In this document: one piece after another, positions 26,847 to 34,098 of the stretch | How positions within the stretch are numbered: the first letter of the stretch is position 1 | Layout: each line of letters begins with the position of its first letter | Position numbers and translations under genes: made by a program | From: Halomonas ventosae | Lineage (GTDB): Bacteria > Pseudomonadota > Gammaproteobacteria > Pseudomonadales > Halomonadaceae | Length of the DNA: 64,000 nucleotides | Direction: 5' to 3' | NCBI RefSeq assembly: GCF_004363555.1 | Contig: NZ_SNZJ01000001.1 | Location: 1 to 64,000, forward strand | Notes under the pieces: generated by a model | What the model was told of the DNA's origin: nothing | The model's input: the letters and a program-made list of their open reading frames with translations, nothing else | Databases searched by the model: none

Positions 26847-28124
26847 TCAACCAAGCTGGGTTGGTAGCCAGAGGGTCAGGGAAGGGAAGAGGATCAGCAG
26901 GATCAGTACCAGGATCGCCGTCACTACGAACGGCCAGATGGTACGAAACAGCGAGGTGATCTCCAGCCGACTTACCGCGGCCGCGACGAACACACAGGCG
27001 CCCATCGGCGGGGTAATCAGGGCAATGGTGATGTTCAAGGTGATGATGATGCCCAGGTGTACCGGGTCGATGCCCGCCATCATGGCCACGGGCGAGAAGA
27101 TCGGCGTCAGCAGCATCAGGGCCGAGACCTCCTCCATGAACATGCCGGTAACGAAGGTGATCAGGCTCAGCAGCAGCAGGATCACCACCGGCTGCTCGAT
27201 GTAGGGCGCCAGCAGCGCCACAAACTCGTTGGGTACCTGGGCATAGGAGAGCAGCCAGCTGATGGTGGCCGAGGCGGCCATGATCAAAAAGATCGCCGAC
27301 GTCAGGCGCGTGGTGTCGACCATGGCCTTCCAGAAGTCGGCGAGGCGCAGATTGCCCTGCGCCAGGCCGCACAGCGCCACGTAGAGCGCCGTCAGGGCCC
27401 CGGATTCGGTGGGCGTGACGAAGCCCATGACGATCCCCGAGACGATGATGAACGGTGCCACCAGCGCGGGCAGGGCGCCCAGCGCCGTGACCACCAGCTC
27501 CTGGCGTGAGGGGAGTCCGCCACGCTTTTCCAGTCCCTTGTGCCAGGCATACCAGGCGTTCATGGTCATGAACGCCAGGCCCAGCAGCAAGCCCGGGATC
27601 ACACCGGCAAGAAACAGGTCACCGACCGAGGTATTGGTCAGCGAGGCGTAGAGGATCATGAAGATGCTGGGCGGGATGATCGGCCCGATCAGCGAGCTGC
27701 CGGCCGTCAGGCCCGCGGCGAAGGCGGTGGAGTAGCCTTCCTTGCGCATGGGCGGTACGATCAGCGACCCCAGCGCCGAGGTGTCGGCCACCGCGGAGCC
27801 ATTCACGCCGGCGAAGAAGATGCTGGAGACCACATTGACATGGCCCATGCCGCCGCGCAGGTGGCCGACCAGCAGCTTGGCGAAGGCCATGAGACGGTCC
27901 GTCAGCCGCGTCACGTTCATCAGATTGCCGGCCAGGATGAACAGCGGAATGGCCATCAGCGAGAAGGCATTGATGCCGCCGAAGAACTGCTGGGGCATCA
28001 TGCGCGGGATCATCGCGGGATCGACGAACAGAAAACCCACCACCGCCGTGGCAAGCAGCGAGATAAACAGCGGCAAGCCCAGCAGGACGTGCACCAGGAA
28101 GACAGCCAGCATGGTCAAGGTCAT
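26847..28124 (-). CDS. TRAP transporter large membrane subunit (DctM family), system 2
   Basis: 425 residues, about 12 helices. Shows VNGSAVADTSALGSLIVPPMRKEGY, GPIIPPSIFMILYASLTNTS and LITPPMGACVFVAA, the DctM re-entrant loop motifs. The ATG at 28124 is preceded by GGAGG and overlaps the DctQ stop (ATGA); the open frame continuing upstream is not protein-like. Operon order on the minus strand is binding protein, DctQ, DctM, dipeptidase. Confidence 0.92.
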   Translation of the reverse strand: MTLTMLAVFLVHVLLGLPLFISLLATAVVGFLFVDPAMIPRMMPQQFFGGINAFSLMAIPLFILAGNLMNVTRLTDRLMAFAKLLVGHLRGGMGHVNVVSSIFFAGVNGSAVADTSALGSLIVPPMRKEGYSTAFAAGLTAGSSLIGPIIPPSIFMILYASLTNTSVGDLFLAGVIPGLLLGLAFMTMNAWYAWHKGLEKRGGLPSRQELVVTALGALPALVAPFIIVSGIVMGFVTPTESGALTALYVALCGLAQGNLRLADFWKAMVDTTRLTSAIFLIMAASATISWLLSYAQVPNEFVALLAPYIEQPVVILLLLSLITFVTGMFMEEVSALMLLTPIFSPVAMMAGIDPVHLGIIITLNITIALITPPMGACVFVAAAVSRLEITSLFRTIWPFVVTAILVLILLILFPSLTLWLPTQLG

Positions 28125-28612
28125 GCGGGGTCCTCCGTGAGCGTCTTGAGGGGCGCCGGACCATGCCACAGGGCATGCCAGGCCAGCAGCGCGAAACCGA
28201 TCGGCACCGAGAGCATGGGAATGGTCCTGCTGATGCCCAGCCCCTGGCTGGTGAACATCGATACGGACATCGCGTAGCGATAACTGATGATGGCGGCGAC
28301 GACGGCAATGCCAAGCGTGAGGAGCCACTGGTAGAGGTTGAGCAGGCGGCAGAGCGGGGCTGGAAGCAGACGCTCGATCAGCGCGACGCGCATGTGGCCA
28401 CCCTCCACCCAGACGGCACCGGCCCCGAGCAGCACGCTGCCGATGATCAGAAAGCGGGCCAGCTCGTCTGTCCAGATGGGTGCCCCGCCGGCCAGGTAGC
28501 GCATGAACACGCCGAAGAGGATCACCGCCAGGTCGATAAGCAGAAGGCTGCTGGCAACAGTCAGTGACACGGACCGGCTGATGGCCAGTACGCGAGAGTT
28601 CGATAACGTCAT
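28121..28612 (-). CDS. TRAP transporter small membrane subunit (DctQ family), system 2
   Basis: 163 residues, four predicted helices. GGAPIWTDELARFLIIGSVLLGAGAVW and GGHMRVALIERLLP are the DctQ family signatures. Divergent in sequence from the system 1 subunit. Lies 78 bases after the binding-protein gene, with a strong hairpin in between. Confidence 0.9.
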   Translation of the reverse strand: MTLSNSRVLAISRSVSLTVASSLLLIDLAVILFGVFMRYLAGGAPIWTDELARFLIIGSVLLGAGAVWVEGGHMRVALIERLLPAPLCRLLNLYQWLLTLGIAVVAAIISYRYAMSVSMFTSQGLGISRTIPMLSVPIGFALLAWHALWHGPAPLKTLTEDPA

Positions 28613-28632
28613 GGAGGGATGCCATCTGTCAT

Positions 28633-28659
28633 GGGGCAGGGGAGGGTAGCCCCCTGCCC
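28633..28659 (-). promoter_or_regulatory. Intercistronic hairpin between TRAP binding-protein and membrane genes
   Basis: GGGCAGGGG (28634-28642) pairs with CCCCTGCCC (28651-28659) around an 8-base loop. Without a T run it is more likely a 3'-end stabiliser or partial attenuator, keeping binding-protein mRNA in excess over the membrane subunits, than a full terminator. Confidence 0.5.
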
Positions 28660-28690
28660 GAACTGCAGGACGTCTGAGGGATGGTATGGC

Positions 28691-29725
28691 TTAATCGGCC
28701 AGATGGGTCATTCCGGCATCCTCGAGTGCCATGTCGATGAAGGACGGGTCAATGTCCTGCTCGCTGAGCCAGTCCAGATAGGCCGGCTGGCCCTGCTCGC
28801 GGAAGGCGGCCAGCTCCTCCTCGGAGGGCCGGATCACCTCCATGCCCTGTTCCTCGAGGTAGGCGATACGCTCGTCGACACGGGTCTCGTTGTGCTCGCG
28901 GGCCATCTGGTTGGCCTCCTCCACGGCCTCTATGAAGGCCTCGCGCGTCGCCTCGTCCCAGCCGTCGATCATGGCACCGTTGCCGACCAGGAACTGGTCG
29001 GAGTACTGGATGTTGGCCAGCGTCAGGTAGTCCTGAACCTCATAGAGGCTGCCCATGATGATGTACATCGGCGGGTTCATCTGACCATCGGCGACGCCGG
29101 TCTTCAGCGCCATGTAGACCTCGGTCCAGGGGATCGGCGTGCCGGAGGCCCCGAAGGCCTCATAGAGCGCGACCTGGCTGGGGTCCATGGCGCGAAAGCG
29201 CAGCCCCTCGAAGTCGCTGGGCGAGGAGATGGGTTTCTCGTCGTTGGTGAAGGCCAGAAAGCCGCCTTCCTCGACCACGGCCAGCAGCTCCACGCCGGTG
29301 CGCTCGCGCAGGGCGTCCACGACGGCCTGCCAGTACTGGCCTTCGTCGAAGAAGGTGCGTGCCGACTCGAAGTCATCGAAGAGGAAGGGAATGGCGCTCA
29401 CGAACACTTCCGGCACCAGGGGAGACATGCCCGCGAAGGAGGCGATGTTCAGGCTGGGACTGTTCATCGTCTGCTCCATGCGCTCCTGTTCCTCCCCCAG
29501 CATGCTGTTGGGGTAGAGCTTGAGCTCGATGTCGCCGTCGGTCTTTTCCTCGACCAGCTCCTTGAGGTTGGTGGCGAAGACATGCACGGCGTTCTTGTCG
29601 GGATCCGGGGCGCCGTTGTAGCTCAGGTCCACGGTCGTGGCGGCATGCGCCTGGCTGGCCAGCACACCCGCGGCCAGGACGGCAGCGGTGAGGGAGGACA
29701 CGGCAAACGATCGAGTGGGATTCAT
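28691..29725 (-). CDS. TRAP transporter solute-binding protein (DctP family), system 2
   Basis: 344 residues. Signal peptide of about 28 residues ending SQAHA. Mature protein has the DctP layout: VHVFATNLKELVEEKTDGDIELKLYPNSMLG, LRFRAMDPSQVAL with the substrate-carboxylate Arg, and KTGVADGQMNPPMYIIMG. First gene of the minus-strand TRAP-dipeptidase operon. If the linked dipeptidase indicates the substrate, this protein would bind a D-amino acid dipeptide or a related carboxylate; not testable from sequence alone. Confidence 0.9.
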   Translation of the reverse strand: MNPTRSFAVSSLTAAVLAAGVLASQAHAATTVDLSYNGAPDPDKNAVHVFATNLKELVEEKTDGDIELKLYPNSMLGEEQERMEQTMNSPSLNIASFAGMSPLVPEVFVSAIPFLFDDFESARTFFDEGQYWQAVVDALRERTGVELLAVVEEGGFLAFTNDEKPISSPSDFEGLRFRAMDPSQVALYEAFGASGTPIPWTEVYMALKTGVADGQMNPPMYIIMGSLYEVQDYLTLANIQYSDQFLVGNGAMIDGWDEATREAFIEAVEEANQMAREHNETRVDERIAYLEEQGMEVIRPSEEELAAFREQGQPAYLDWLSEQDIDPSFIDMALEDAGMTHLAD

Positions 29726-29836
29726 GCTTTAACTCCGGGCGTTGTTGTTGGCGGAACGGCCGGCCTGTAGGCCGCTATATGAGCAGGCTAGGCGTTGTGG
29801 CGTTGACTGACCAACCCCCTGAGCGTTGCTTTTACA

Positions 29837-29950
29837 TCAACGCTTGGCGCTGAGCAGGCGGCCCGCCTCGATCACCTTGATGCCGAGGCCGAGCGCCTGA
29901 TGGTGGCCCTTGAGGTGGACCTCGCTAAGGCGCTTCCTGCTTCCTGAAGA
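29837..29950 (-). pseudogene. Possible remnant of a gene 3' end
   Basis: In the otherwise gene-free 29726-30009, the minus strand reads an open stretch of about 38 codons ending in TGA at 29837 (final residues RLLSAKR, preceded by EVHLKGHHQALGLGIKVIEA). The codon use is GC-rich like neighbouring genes, but there is no start or Shine-Dalgarno. It looks like the leftover tail of a lost gene; I do not recognise the family. Confidence 0.3.
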
Positions 29951-30009
29951 CCGCTTGGGAACCACGCGAGATCGTGGCGGTGAGTAGGCTCACTATGGAT
30001 TGGTGCCCG

Positions 30010-30300
30010 TTAGAAGCCGGCTTCTCTCTGGTGACGGATGGTCAGTACCACCACAGTGTCCCCATCGAGACGGTACCGGGCGATGTAACCGCTATCACCA
30101 AAATCAATCAGCCAATCCCGGTATTCCTCGGGTAGATCATCAATCGGGCGGCCGATATGTGGGAATTTGCCAAGCTCCTCGAGGCCCTGGATGAGCGCCT
30201 TGGCGGCTCTCTCGGCTGCTGCTGGATTCTTCGGCCGCAGGAACTCACGCAGTCGCTCCAGATCCCGGACTGCTGACGGGGAAAAGATCACTTGTGGCAT
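30010..30300 (-). CDS. RelE/ParE-family toxin
   Basis: 96 residues. Compact RelE/ParE fold: MPQVIFSPSAVRDLERLREFL, KALIQGLEELGKFPHIGRP and GYIARYRLDGDTVVVLTIRHQREAGF are standard for ParE-type plasmid/chromosome toxins, whose usual target is gyrase; mRNA-cleaving relatives exist, so the target is uncertain. Overlaps the antitoxin gene by 13 bases, which couples toxin translation to antitoxin. Confidence 0.88.
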   Translation of the reverse strand: MPQVIFSPSAVRDLERLREFLRPKNPAAAERAAKALIQGLEELGKFPHIGRPIDDLPEEYRDWLIDFGDSGYIARYRLDGDTVVVLTIRHQREAGF

Positions 30301-30566
30301 GTTGGTGCGGACACCTCATCATCCTTTCCCCAACTGACCAGCCACTGCTCCACTTCGTCAGCGGTCGCATGCAATCCACTCGCTTGGTAATCCTCCCAAG
30401 CGTTGAGCGTGTCCTGCCTGAACGCCTCTCTTCTTTCCTCTTGCTCAACATACTCCTCGATGGCCTTACGCATGAGCCAGTGTGCCGAGCGCTGACGGGC
30501 GTCGGCCAGACGCTGCACCCGCTTTTTCAGATCGTCGTCGAGTTTGATGGATGTTGGTTTTGCCAT
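30288..30566 (-). CDS. Ribbon-helix-helix antitoxin of the ParE/RelE-type toxin
   Basis: 92 residues. N-terminal ribbon-helix-helix (SIKLDDDLKKRVQRLADARQRSAHWLMRKAIEEYV) binds DNA; the acidic C-terminal part, with DYQASGLHATADEVEQWL, is the toxin-wrapping segment seen in ParD/RHH antitoxins. Placed before the toxin, with an operator-like inverted repeat overlapping its -10 at 30592-30610. Confidence 0.88.
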   Translation of the reverse strand: MAKPTSIKLDDDLKKRVQRLADARQRSAHWLMRKAIEEYVEQEERREAFRQDTLNAWEDYQASGLHATADEVEQWLVSWGKDDEVSAPTCHK

Positions 30567-30591
30567 GCCGACCTCCGTAGCAAAAGGTAAT

Positions 30592-30610
30592 ACCTATTGT
30601 TACTATAGGT
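30592..30610 (-). promoter_or_regulatory. Promoter/operator of the ParE/RelE-type TA operon
   Basis: Inverted repeat ACCTAT-N7-ATAGGT. On the minus strand its promoter-side arm contains TATAGT, a good -10, about 35 bases before the antitoxin ATG. Fits autoregulation by a ribbon-helix-helix dimer. Confidence 0.5.
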
Positions 30611-30797
30611 CTTGTCGGCTGATCTGTCGATGGTCAGCCCATGGTGGGCTGGCTGGTGCCACGGCTGGAGGCGGCAGGCCGGGCAGGGGCCTTGGAAGGG
30701 GATCAGATGGGTTCTCGATGCCGTCACGGGCGTGCCCGAAGCCCCTGTTTTGGCTACACTGTCGCCCCCAGCCATAGCCGCAACCCGGGATCATCCG

Positions 30798-31652
30798 ATG
30801 TCACACTACTACCGCCTGGTGGTTTCCTGTCCCGACCGCCTGGGCATCGTCGCCAGGGTCTCCAACTTCATCGCCGGGCACGGCGGCTCGATCACCGAGG
30901 CGAGCCAGCACTCCGACCTGGAGGGGGGGCGCTTCTTCATGCGCTACGAGATCCTGGCGGACTCGGTGGGCATGCCGCCGGAGGCGCTCCGTGAGGCCTT
31001 TGCGCCCGTTGCCTCCGAGTTCGAGATGACCTGGGCGCTCACCGACACCCGCCAGCGCCGGCGGGTGGTGCTGATGGTGTCACGGGAGACCCACTGCCTG
31101 GTGGACCTGCTCTATCGCTGGACGGCGGGGGAGCTCGACTGCGATATCGCCTGCGTGATCTCCAACCACGAGGACATGCGTGGCCTGGTGGAGTGGCACG
31201 GCATCACCTACCACCATGTCCCGGTCAAGGCCGACGACAAGCAGGCCGCCTTCGCCGAGGTGCAGCGGCTGGTGGACGAGGCCCACGCCGACTGCGTGGT
31301 GCTGGCGCGCTACATGCAGATCATGCCGCCCGAACTCTGCGAGCGCTTCCAGGGGCGGATGATCAATATCCACCACAGCTTCCTGCCGTCGTTTGCCGGC
31401 GCCAGGCCCTACCACCAGGCGCACCAGCGCGGCGTGAAGCTGATCGGTGCCACCTGCCACTACGTCACCGAGGAGCTCGATGCCGGGCCGATCATCGAGC
31501 AGGACATCCACCGGGTCAGCCACTGCCACACGCCCAGCGACCTGGTGCGCTTCGGCCGCGACGTCGAGAAGGCGGTGCTGGCCCGCGGCCTGCGCTGGCA
31601 CCTGGAGGATCGCGTACTGATCCACGGCAACAAGACCGTGGTCTTTGCGTGA
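30798..31652 (+). CDS. purU: Formyltetrahydrofolate deformylase PurU
   Basis: 284 residues. Hydrolyses 10-formyl-THF to formate and THF, balancing one-carbon pools. N-terminal ACT domain (VSCPDRLGIVARVSNFIAGH), then a formyltransferase-fold domain with VISNHEDMRGLVEWHGI, LARYMQIMPPELC and the catalytic INIHHSFLPSFAGARPYHQA, with the later Asp in EELDAGPII. The ATG at 30798 has GGGA upstream and gives the standard N-terminus. Its promoter and first codons are duplicated 1.7 kb downstream (32461-32545). Confidence 0.94.
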   Translation: MSHYYRLVVSCPDRLGIVARVSNFIAGHGGSITEASQHSDLEGGRFFMRYEILADSVGMPPEALREAFAPVASEFEMTWALTDTRQRRRVVLMVSRETHCLVDLLYRWTAGELDCDIACVISNHEDMRGLVEWHGITYHHVPVKADDKQAAFAEVQRLVDEAHADCVVLARYMQIMPPELCERFQGRMINIHHSFLPSFAGARPYHQAHQRGVKLIGATCHYVTEELDAGPIIEQDIHRVSHCHTPSDLVRFGRDVEKAVLARGLRWHLEDRVLIHGNKTVVFA

Positions 31653-31728
31653 GGTGATCTCGTGACGTTGCGATCGACCGTGTCCAGGTCAGCGCAGGCG
31701 ATCTCTCTATAGGTAGGGCGCTCGTTCG

Positions 31729-32133
31729 CTATAAGTGACGCAGCTTCTCCAGAGCGGCGTTGCTCAGAAACGTTGACCGGCTTTTTACGCCGTGCAGCGT
31801 CACGTACTCGTCAATCTGCCGGAGCACCGTGCCTGGCAAGGTGACGGTGACCTTCTCGGCTTTTCCCAGGTACGGGGTCAGGTCGATATCGATCATCCCC
31901 CAGCCCCAGCCCTCGAAGTCCGGATTCCGGCGGTGTTCGTCGATCCTGCCCGGTTTGGGGACGGGCTCGCCGCGAGCCACCATCTCTTGAAGCACAATAT
32001 GCGCGGCCTCGACGGCATTATCGTAGGCCTCCTCCGGGGTATCCCCGGCACTGATGGCGCCGGGAATGTCGGGGAAAACGATGCCTGTAGCGGTGTTCTC
32101 GTCTCCCCACTCGATAGCGATGGGATATTGCAT
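31729..32133 (-). CDS. hicB: HicB-family antitoxin
   Basis: 134 residues. N-terminal degenerate RNase-H-like HicB domain (IVFPDIPGAISAGDTPEEAYDNAVEAAHIVLQEM) and a C-terminal DNA-binding ribbon-helix-helix (KVTVTLPGTVLRQIDEYV ... SRSTFLSNAALEKL). Neutralises HicA and represses the operon. Follows hicA by 17 bases. Sits between purU and the purU promoter duplicate. Confidence 0.92.
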   Translation of the reverse strand: MQYPIAIEWGDENTATGIVFPDIPGAISAGDTPEEAYDNAVEAAHIVLQEMVARGEPVPKPGRIDEHRRNPDFEGWGWGMIDIDLTPYLGKAEKVTVTLPGTVLRQIDEYVTLHGVKSRSTFLSNAALEKLRHL

Positions 32134-32150
32134 CGTGTGCCTCCGCAGTG

Positions 32151-32351
32151 TCAGGAAAGCCCCGCCTGTTTGCGAATCTGGTGGACTGTGCCTTTCGGCA
32201 AGTCTTTCTTCGGGTGTGGGACAGGAAGGGCACCGGGCCTCTTGGGGTGTTTGAAAACGTGGTGGCTGCCTCGTATTCGATCCAGCACCCAGCCAGCAGC
32301 TTCCAGCTCTTTGATGAGTTCGCTGCTTTTCACCGTTTTCTCCCGCTGCAT
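32151..32351 (-). CDS. hicA: HicA-family mRNA interferase toxin
   Basis: 66 residues, normal for HicA. Double-stranded-RNA-binding fold: SSELIKELEAAGWVLDRIRGSHHVFKHP with the catalytic His in GSHHVF, then VPHPKKDLPKGTVHQIRKQAGL. Inhibits growth by cutting mRNA. ATG at 32351 used; an internal GTG at 32333 would give the more usual short N-terminus. Confidence 0.92.
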   Translation of the reverse strand: MQREKTVKSSELIKELEAAGWVLDRIRGSHHVFKHPKRPGALPVPHPKKDLPKGTVHQIRKQAGLS

Positions 32352-32361
32352 TGTAGCCCTG

Positions 32362-32379
32362 ATTATACGGCCAGCCGTA
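32362..32379 (-). promoter_or_regulatory. hicAB promoter/operator
   Basis: Minus-strand TATAAT (complement of 32362-32367) abuts the palindrome TACGGC-CA-GCCGTA (32366-32379), 11-28 bases before the hicA ATG. The geometry suggests HicB represses by covering the -10, and that the transcript has a very short leader. Confidence 0.55.
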
Positions 32380-32460
32380 CTACGATGTACACTCCGCTAC
32401 CTCTTGCCGCCACCAGGATGGCCTCCATTGACGACTCTCGTCACATCTGCGACGCAGGCC

Positions 32461-32530
32461 CGGGCGTGCCCGAAGCCCCTGTTTTGGTACACTGTCGCCC
32501 CCAGTCTTAGCCGCAAACCGGGATCATTCG
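32461..32530 (+). repeat. Duplicate of the purU promoter region
   Basis: Aligns with 30727-30797 with only a handful of differences over about 85 bases, continuing into the first codons of purU (both read ATGT..AC...ACTACCG). A one-base deletion here turns the -10 area into TGGTACACT, an extended -10 form. It now drives the following membrane-protein gene. Confidence 0.8.
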
Positions 32531-32599
32531 ATGTTACCCGACTACCGTCCCACCACAGCTGCCTGCCGCTTGTCCTTGCCTGACGGAGTGATTCCATGA
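32531..32599 (+). CDS. 22-residue leader ORF derived from purU start
   Basis: ATG at the same place as the purU start in the duplicated segment, reading MLPDYRPTTAACRLSLPDGVIP and then TGA, which overlaps the ATG of the next gene (ATGA at 32596-32599). Preceded by the same GGGATCAT ribosome-site region as purU. It could couple translation to the membrane-protein gene; no evidence of peptide function. Confidence 0.4.
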   Translation: MLPDYRPTTAACRLSLPDGVIP

Positions 32600-33267
32600 C
32601 CATTGCCGAGCCGGTGCTCGCTCCCTGGCTGCTGTGGCTCTGCGGGCTGGTCTCGCTGGCGGTGGTCGGCCTGGCGTTGAGCCGCCGACCTTGGGTGGCG
32701 CTGCTCGACGACCATGCCCTGCAGCATCGCTGGCTCGCCGCCACCGTGATGGTGATGCTGCTCTGGCAGCTGCGCGCACAGGCGGTGGACTGGCTGACCC
32801 TGCACCTGATGTTTACCGCCCTGCTGACCCTGGTCTTCAAGGCGCCGCTGGCGCTGCTTTCGATCACCGCGATCAATATCGCCATGGTGCTGCTGGGGCG
32901 CATTGACTGGCCGCTGCTGGGGGTGAACGTGCTGGTCACCGGGGTGGTGCCGGCGCTGGTGATGGGCATCGTCTGGCGGATCGTCGACCGGCGCCTGCCC
33001 GACAACCTGATGGTCTTCCTGTTCGTCTGCGGCTTCTTCGGCTCGGCGCTCGCCACCCTGGCGGCAGGGCTCGCCGCCGTGGGCCTGATGGCGCTGGGCG
33101 CCAGTGACGCCGAGGCGCTGCGCCAGGCGCTGGAGTATGCCCGCTTCCTGCCGCTGCTGATGCCGAGCGAGGCCTTTATCACTGGCATGTTGATGAGCAT
33201 CCTGCTGGTCTACCACCCGGGCTGGGTCGCGACCTTCAACGATCATCGGTATATCGATACTAAATAA
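32596..33267 (+). CDS. CbiM-like / energy-coupling factor permease-like membrane protein
   Basis: 223 residues with about six or seven hydrophobic helices. General resemblance to the COG3235/CbiM-type membrane proteins annotated as energy-coupling-factor permeases (LLGVNVLVTGVVPALVMGIVWRIVDRRLPDN is a good match from memory). No ATPase or other ECF subunit is nearby, and the N-terminal metal-chelating MHI motif of true CbiM is absent, so a cobalt role is unsupported. Translationally linked to the short leader ORF. Confidence 0.6.
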   Translation: MTIAEPVLAPWLLWLCGLVSLAVVGLALSRRPWVALLDDHALQHRWLAATVMVMLLWQLRAQAVDWLTLHLMFTALLTLVFKAPLALLSITAINIAMVLLGRIDWPLLGVNVLVTGVVPALVMGIVWRIVDRRLPDNLMVFLFVCGFFGSALATLAAGLAAVGLMALGASDAEALRQALEYARFLPLLMPSEAFITGMLMSILLVYHPGWVATFNDHRYIDTK

Positions 33268-33310
33268 GCGGCCAAGCGGCCTCACCGCGAAAGGTTTAGG
33301 GCTCCGAAGC

Positions 33311-33422
33311 TGTAGGAGCGGTGCTTGCACCGCGAAAGGCCGGAGACAGGCAGAAAATCGCCGTGCAAGCACGGCTCCTACATCAGGTTCAGAATATCTG
33401 TAGGAGCGGTCGGCTCCCACAT
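33311..33422. repeat. REP cluster 3 (downstream of the RAYT gene)
   Basis: REPs at 33311-33337 (stem GCGGTGC/GCACCGC), inverted 33357-33382 (stem GCCGTGC/GCACGGC), and a truncated copy 33399-33422 that has lost the loop half. Flanks the transposase gene on its 3' side. Confidence 0.88.
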
Positions 33423-33430
33423 CCACCTCC

Positions 33431-33868
33431 CTACAGCCACGCCGCATTCCAGTATGGGTAGTCCATGATATTGTCCACCAGGCCTGCCCGAAGGGGGTTG
33501 GCCACGATATAGCGGGCAACCGACTTCAGGTCCTCTTCCTTCCTCAGGGCATGGTCATGAAAACCGCGCTGCCACACGGCTTCGCCGATATCTCGGGCTA
33601 CCTTGGCCTTGTAGAGCTTTACCGCGGTAGAAATCGAAGACCCCTTGAGCTGAATCAGCCAGTGCAGGTGGTCAGGCATCAGCACAAAACTCAGGGTATC
33701 CACATGCCGGTGAACCGCATCGCAATACAGGTAGCGGCAGGCCAGGCTCGCCCTGATCGCGTTGCTGAAATGAGGTTTCCGATCCTGGGTGACAATTGTC
33801 AGCAGGTAACAGTACCCGGGAATGGACCTGCGGCCCTTGCGAAGGTCATGGCTGTGGGGTTGTGGCAT
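33431..33868 (-). CDS. REP-associated tyrosine transposase (RAYT, Y1_Tnp)
   Basis: 145 residues. Single-strand-specific HUH-family transposase: metal-binding HLH at 67-69 in MPDHLHWLIQL, and the nucleophile Tyr120 in VARYIVANPLRAGLV. The N-terminus MPQPHSHDLRKGRRSIPGYCYLLT is typical of RAYT proteins, which cut and spread REP hairpins. Lies between REP clusters at 33311-33422 and 33926-34060, the arrangement expected of an active REP/RAYT module. A GTG at 33886 would extend it by six residues. Confidence 0.93.
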   Translation of the reverse strand: MPQPHSHDLRKGRRSIPGYCYLLTIVTQDRKPHFSNAIRASLACRYLYCDAVHRHVDTLSFVLMPDHLHWLIQLKGSSISTAVKLYKAKVARDIGEAVWQRGFHDHALRKEEDLKSVARYIVANPLRAGLVDNIMDYPYWNAAWL

Positions 33869-33925
33869 GCCGCGCGACCTCTCCACTTCCTGTAGTTCTC
33901 AGATTAGCCGTGAAAGCAGCAAGGC

Positions 33926-34060
33926 ATCGCCGTGCAAGCACGGCTCCCACTTCAGGTAGATAGCGTCTTGCCCTTGTAGGAGCGGTGCTTGCACCGCGAA
34001 TTTCGGAGACCGGCATGCAATCGCCGTGCAAGTCGAAGCGTCGAACCGACGGCTCCCACA
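33926..34060. repeat. REP cluster 4 (upstream of the RAYT gene)
   Basis: REPs at 33926-33951 and 33975-34003 in opposite orientation, plus an enlarged variant at 34020-34060 whose arms enclose AAGTCGAAGCGTCGAACCG. Mirrors cluster 3 across the transposase gene. Confidence 0.88.
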
Positions 34061-34098
34061 GCAGGGTTGAAGCCTCTGGCCGTTTGATGCTTGGCCGC

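Noticed and set aside
26847..28625. 592-codon frame for the second DctM gene
   Set aside because: The first 167 codons overlap the DctQ gene and have no homology; the ATG at 28124 with GGAGG is the real start.
33431..34060. REP clusters considered as a CRISPR array
   Set aside because: Units alternate in orientation, are spaced irregularly and contain strong hairpins in the unit itself, with no spacer-like regularity or cas genes.
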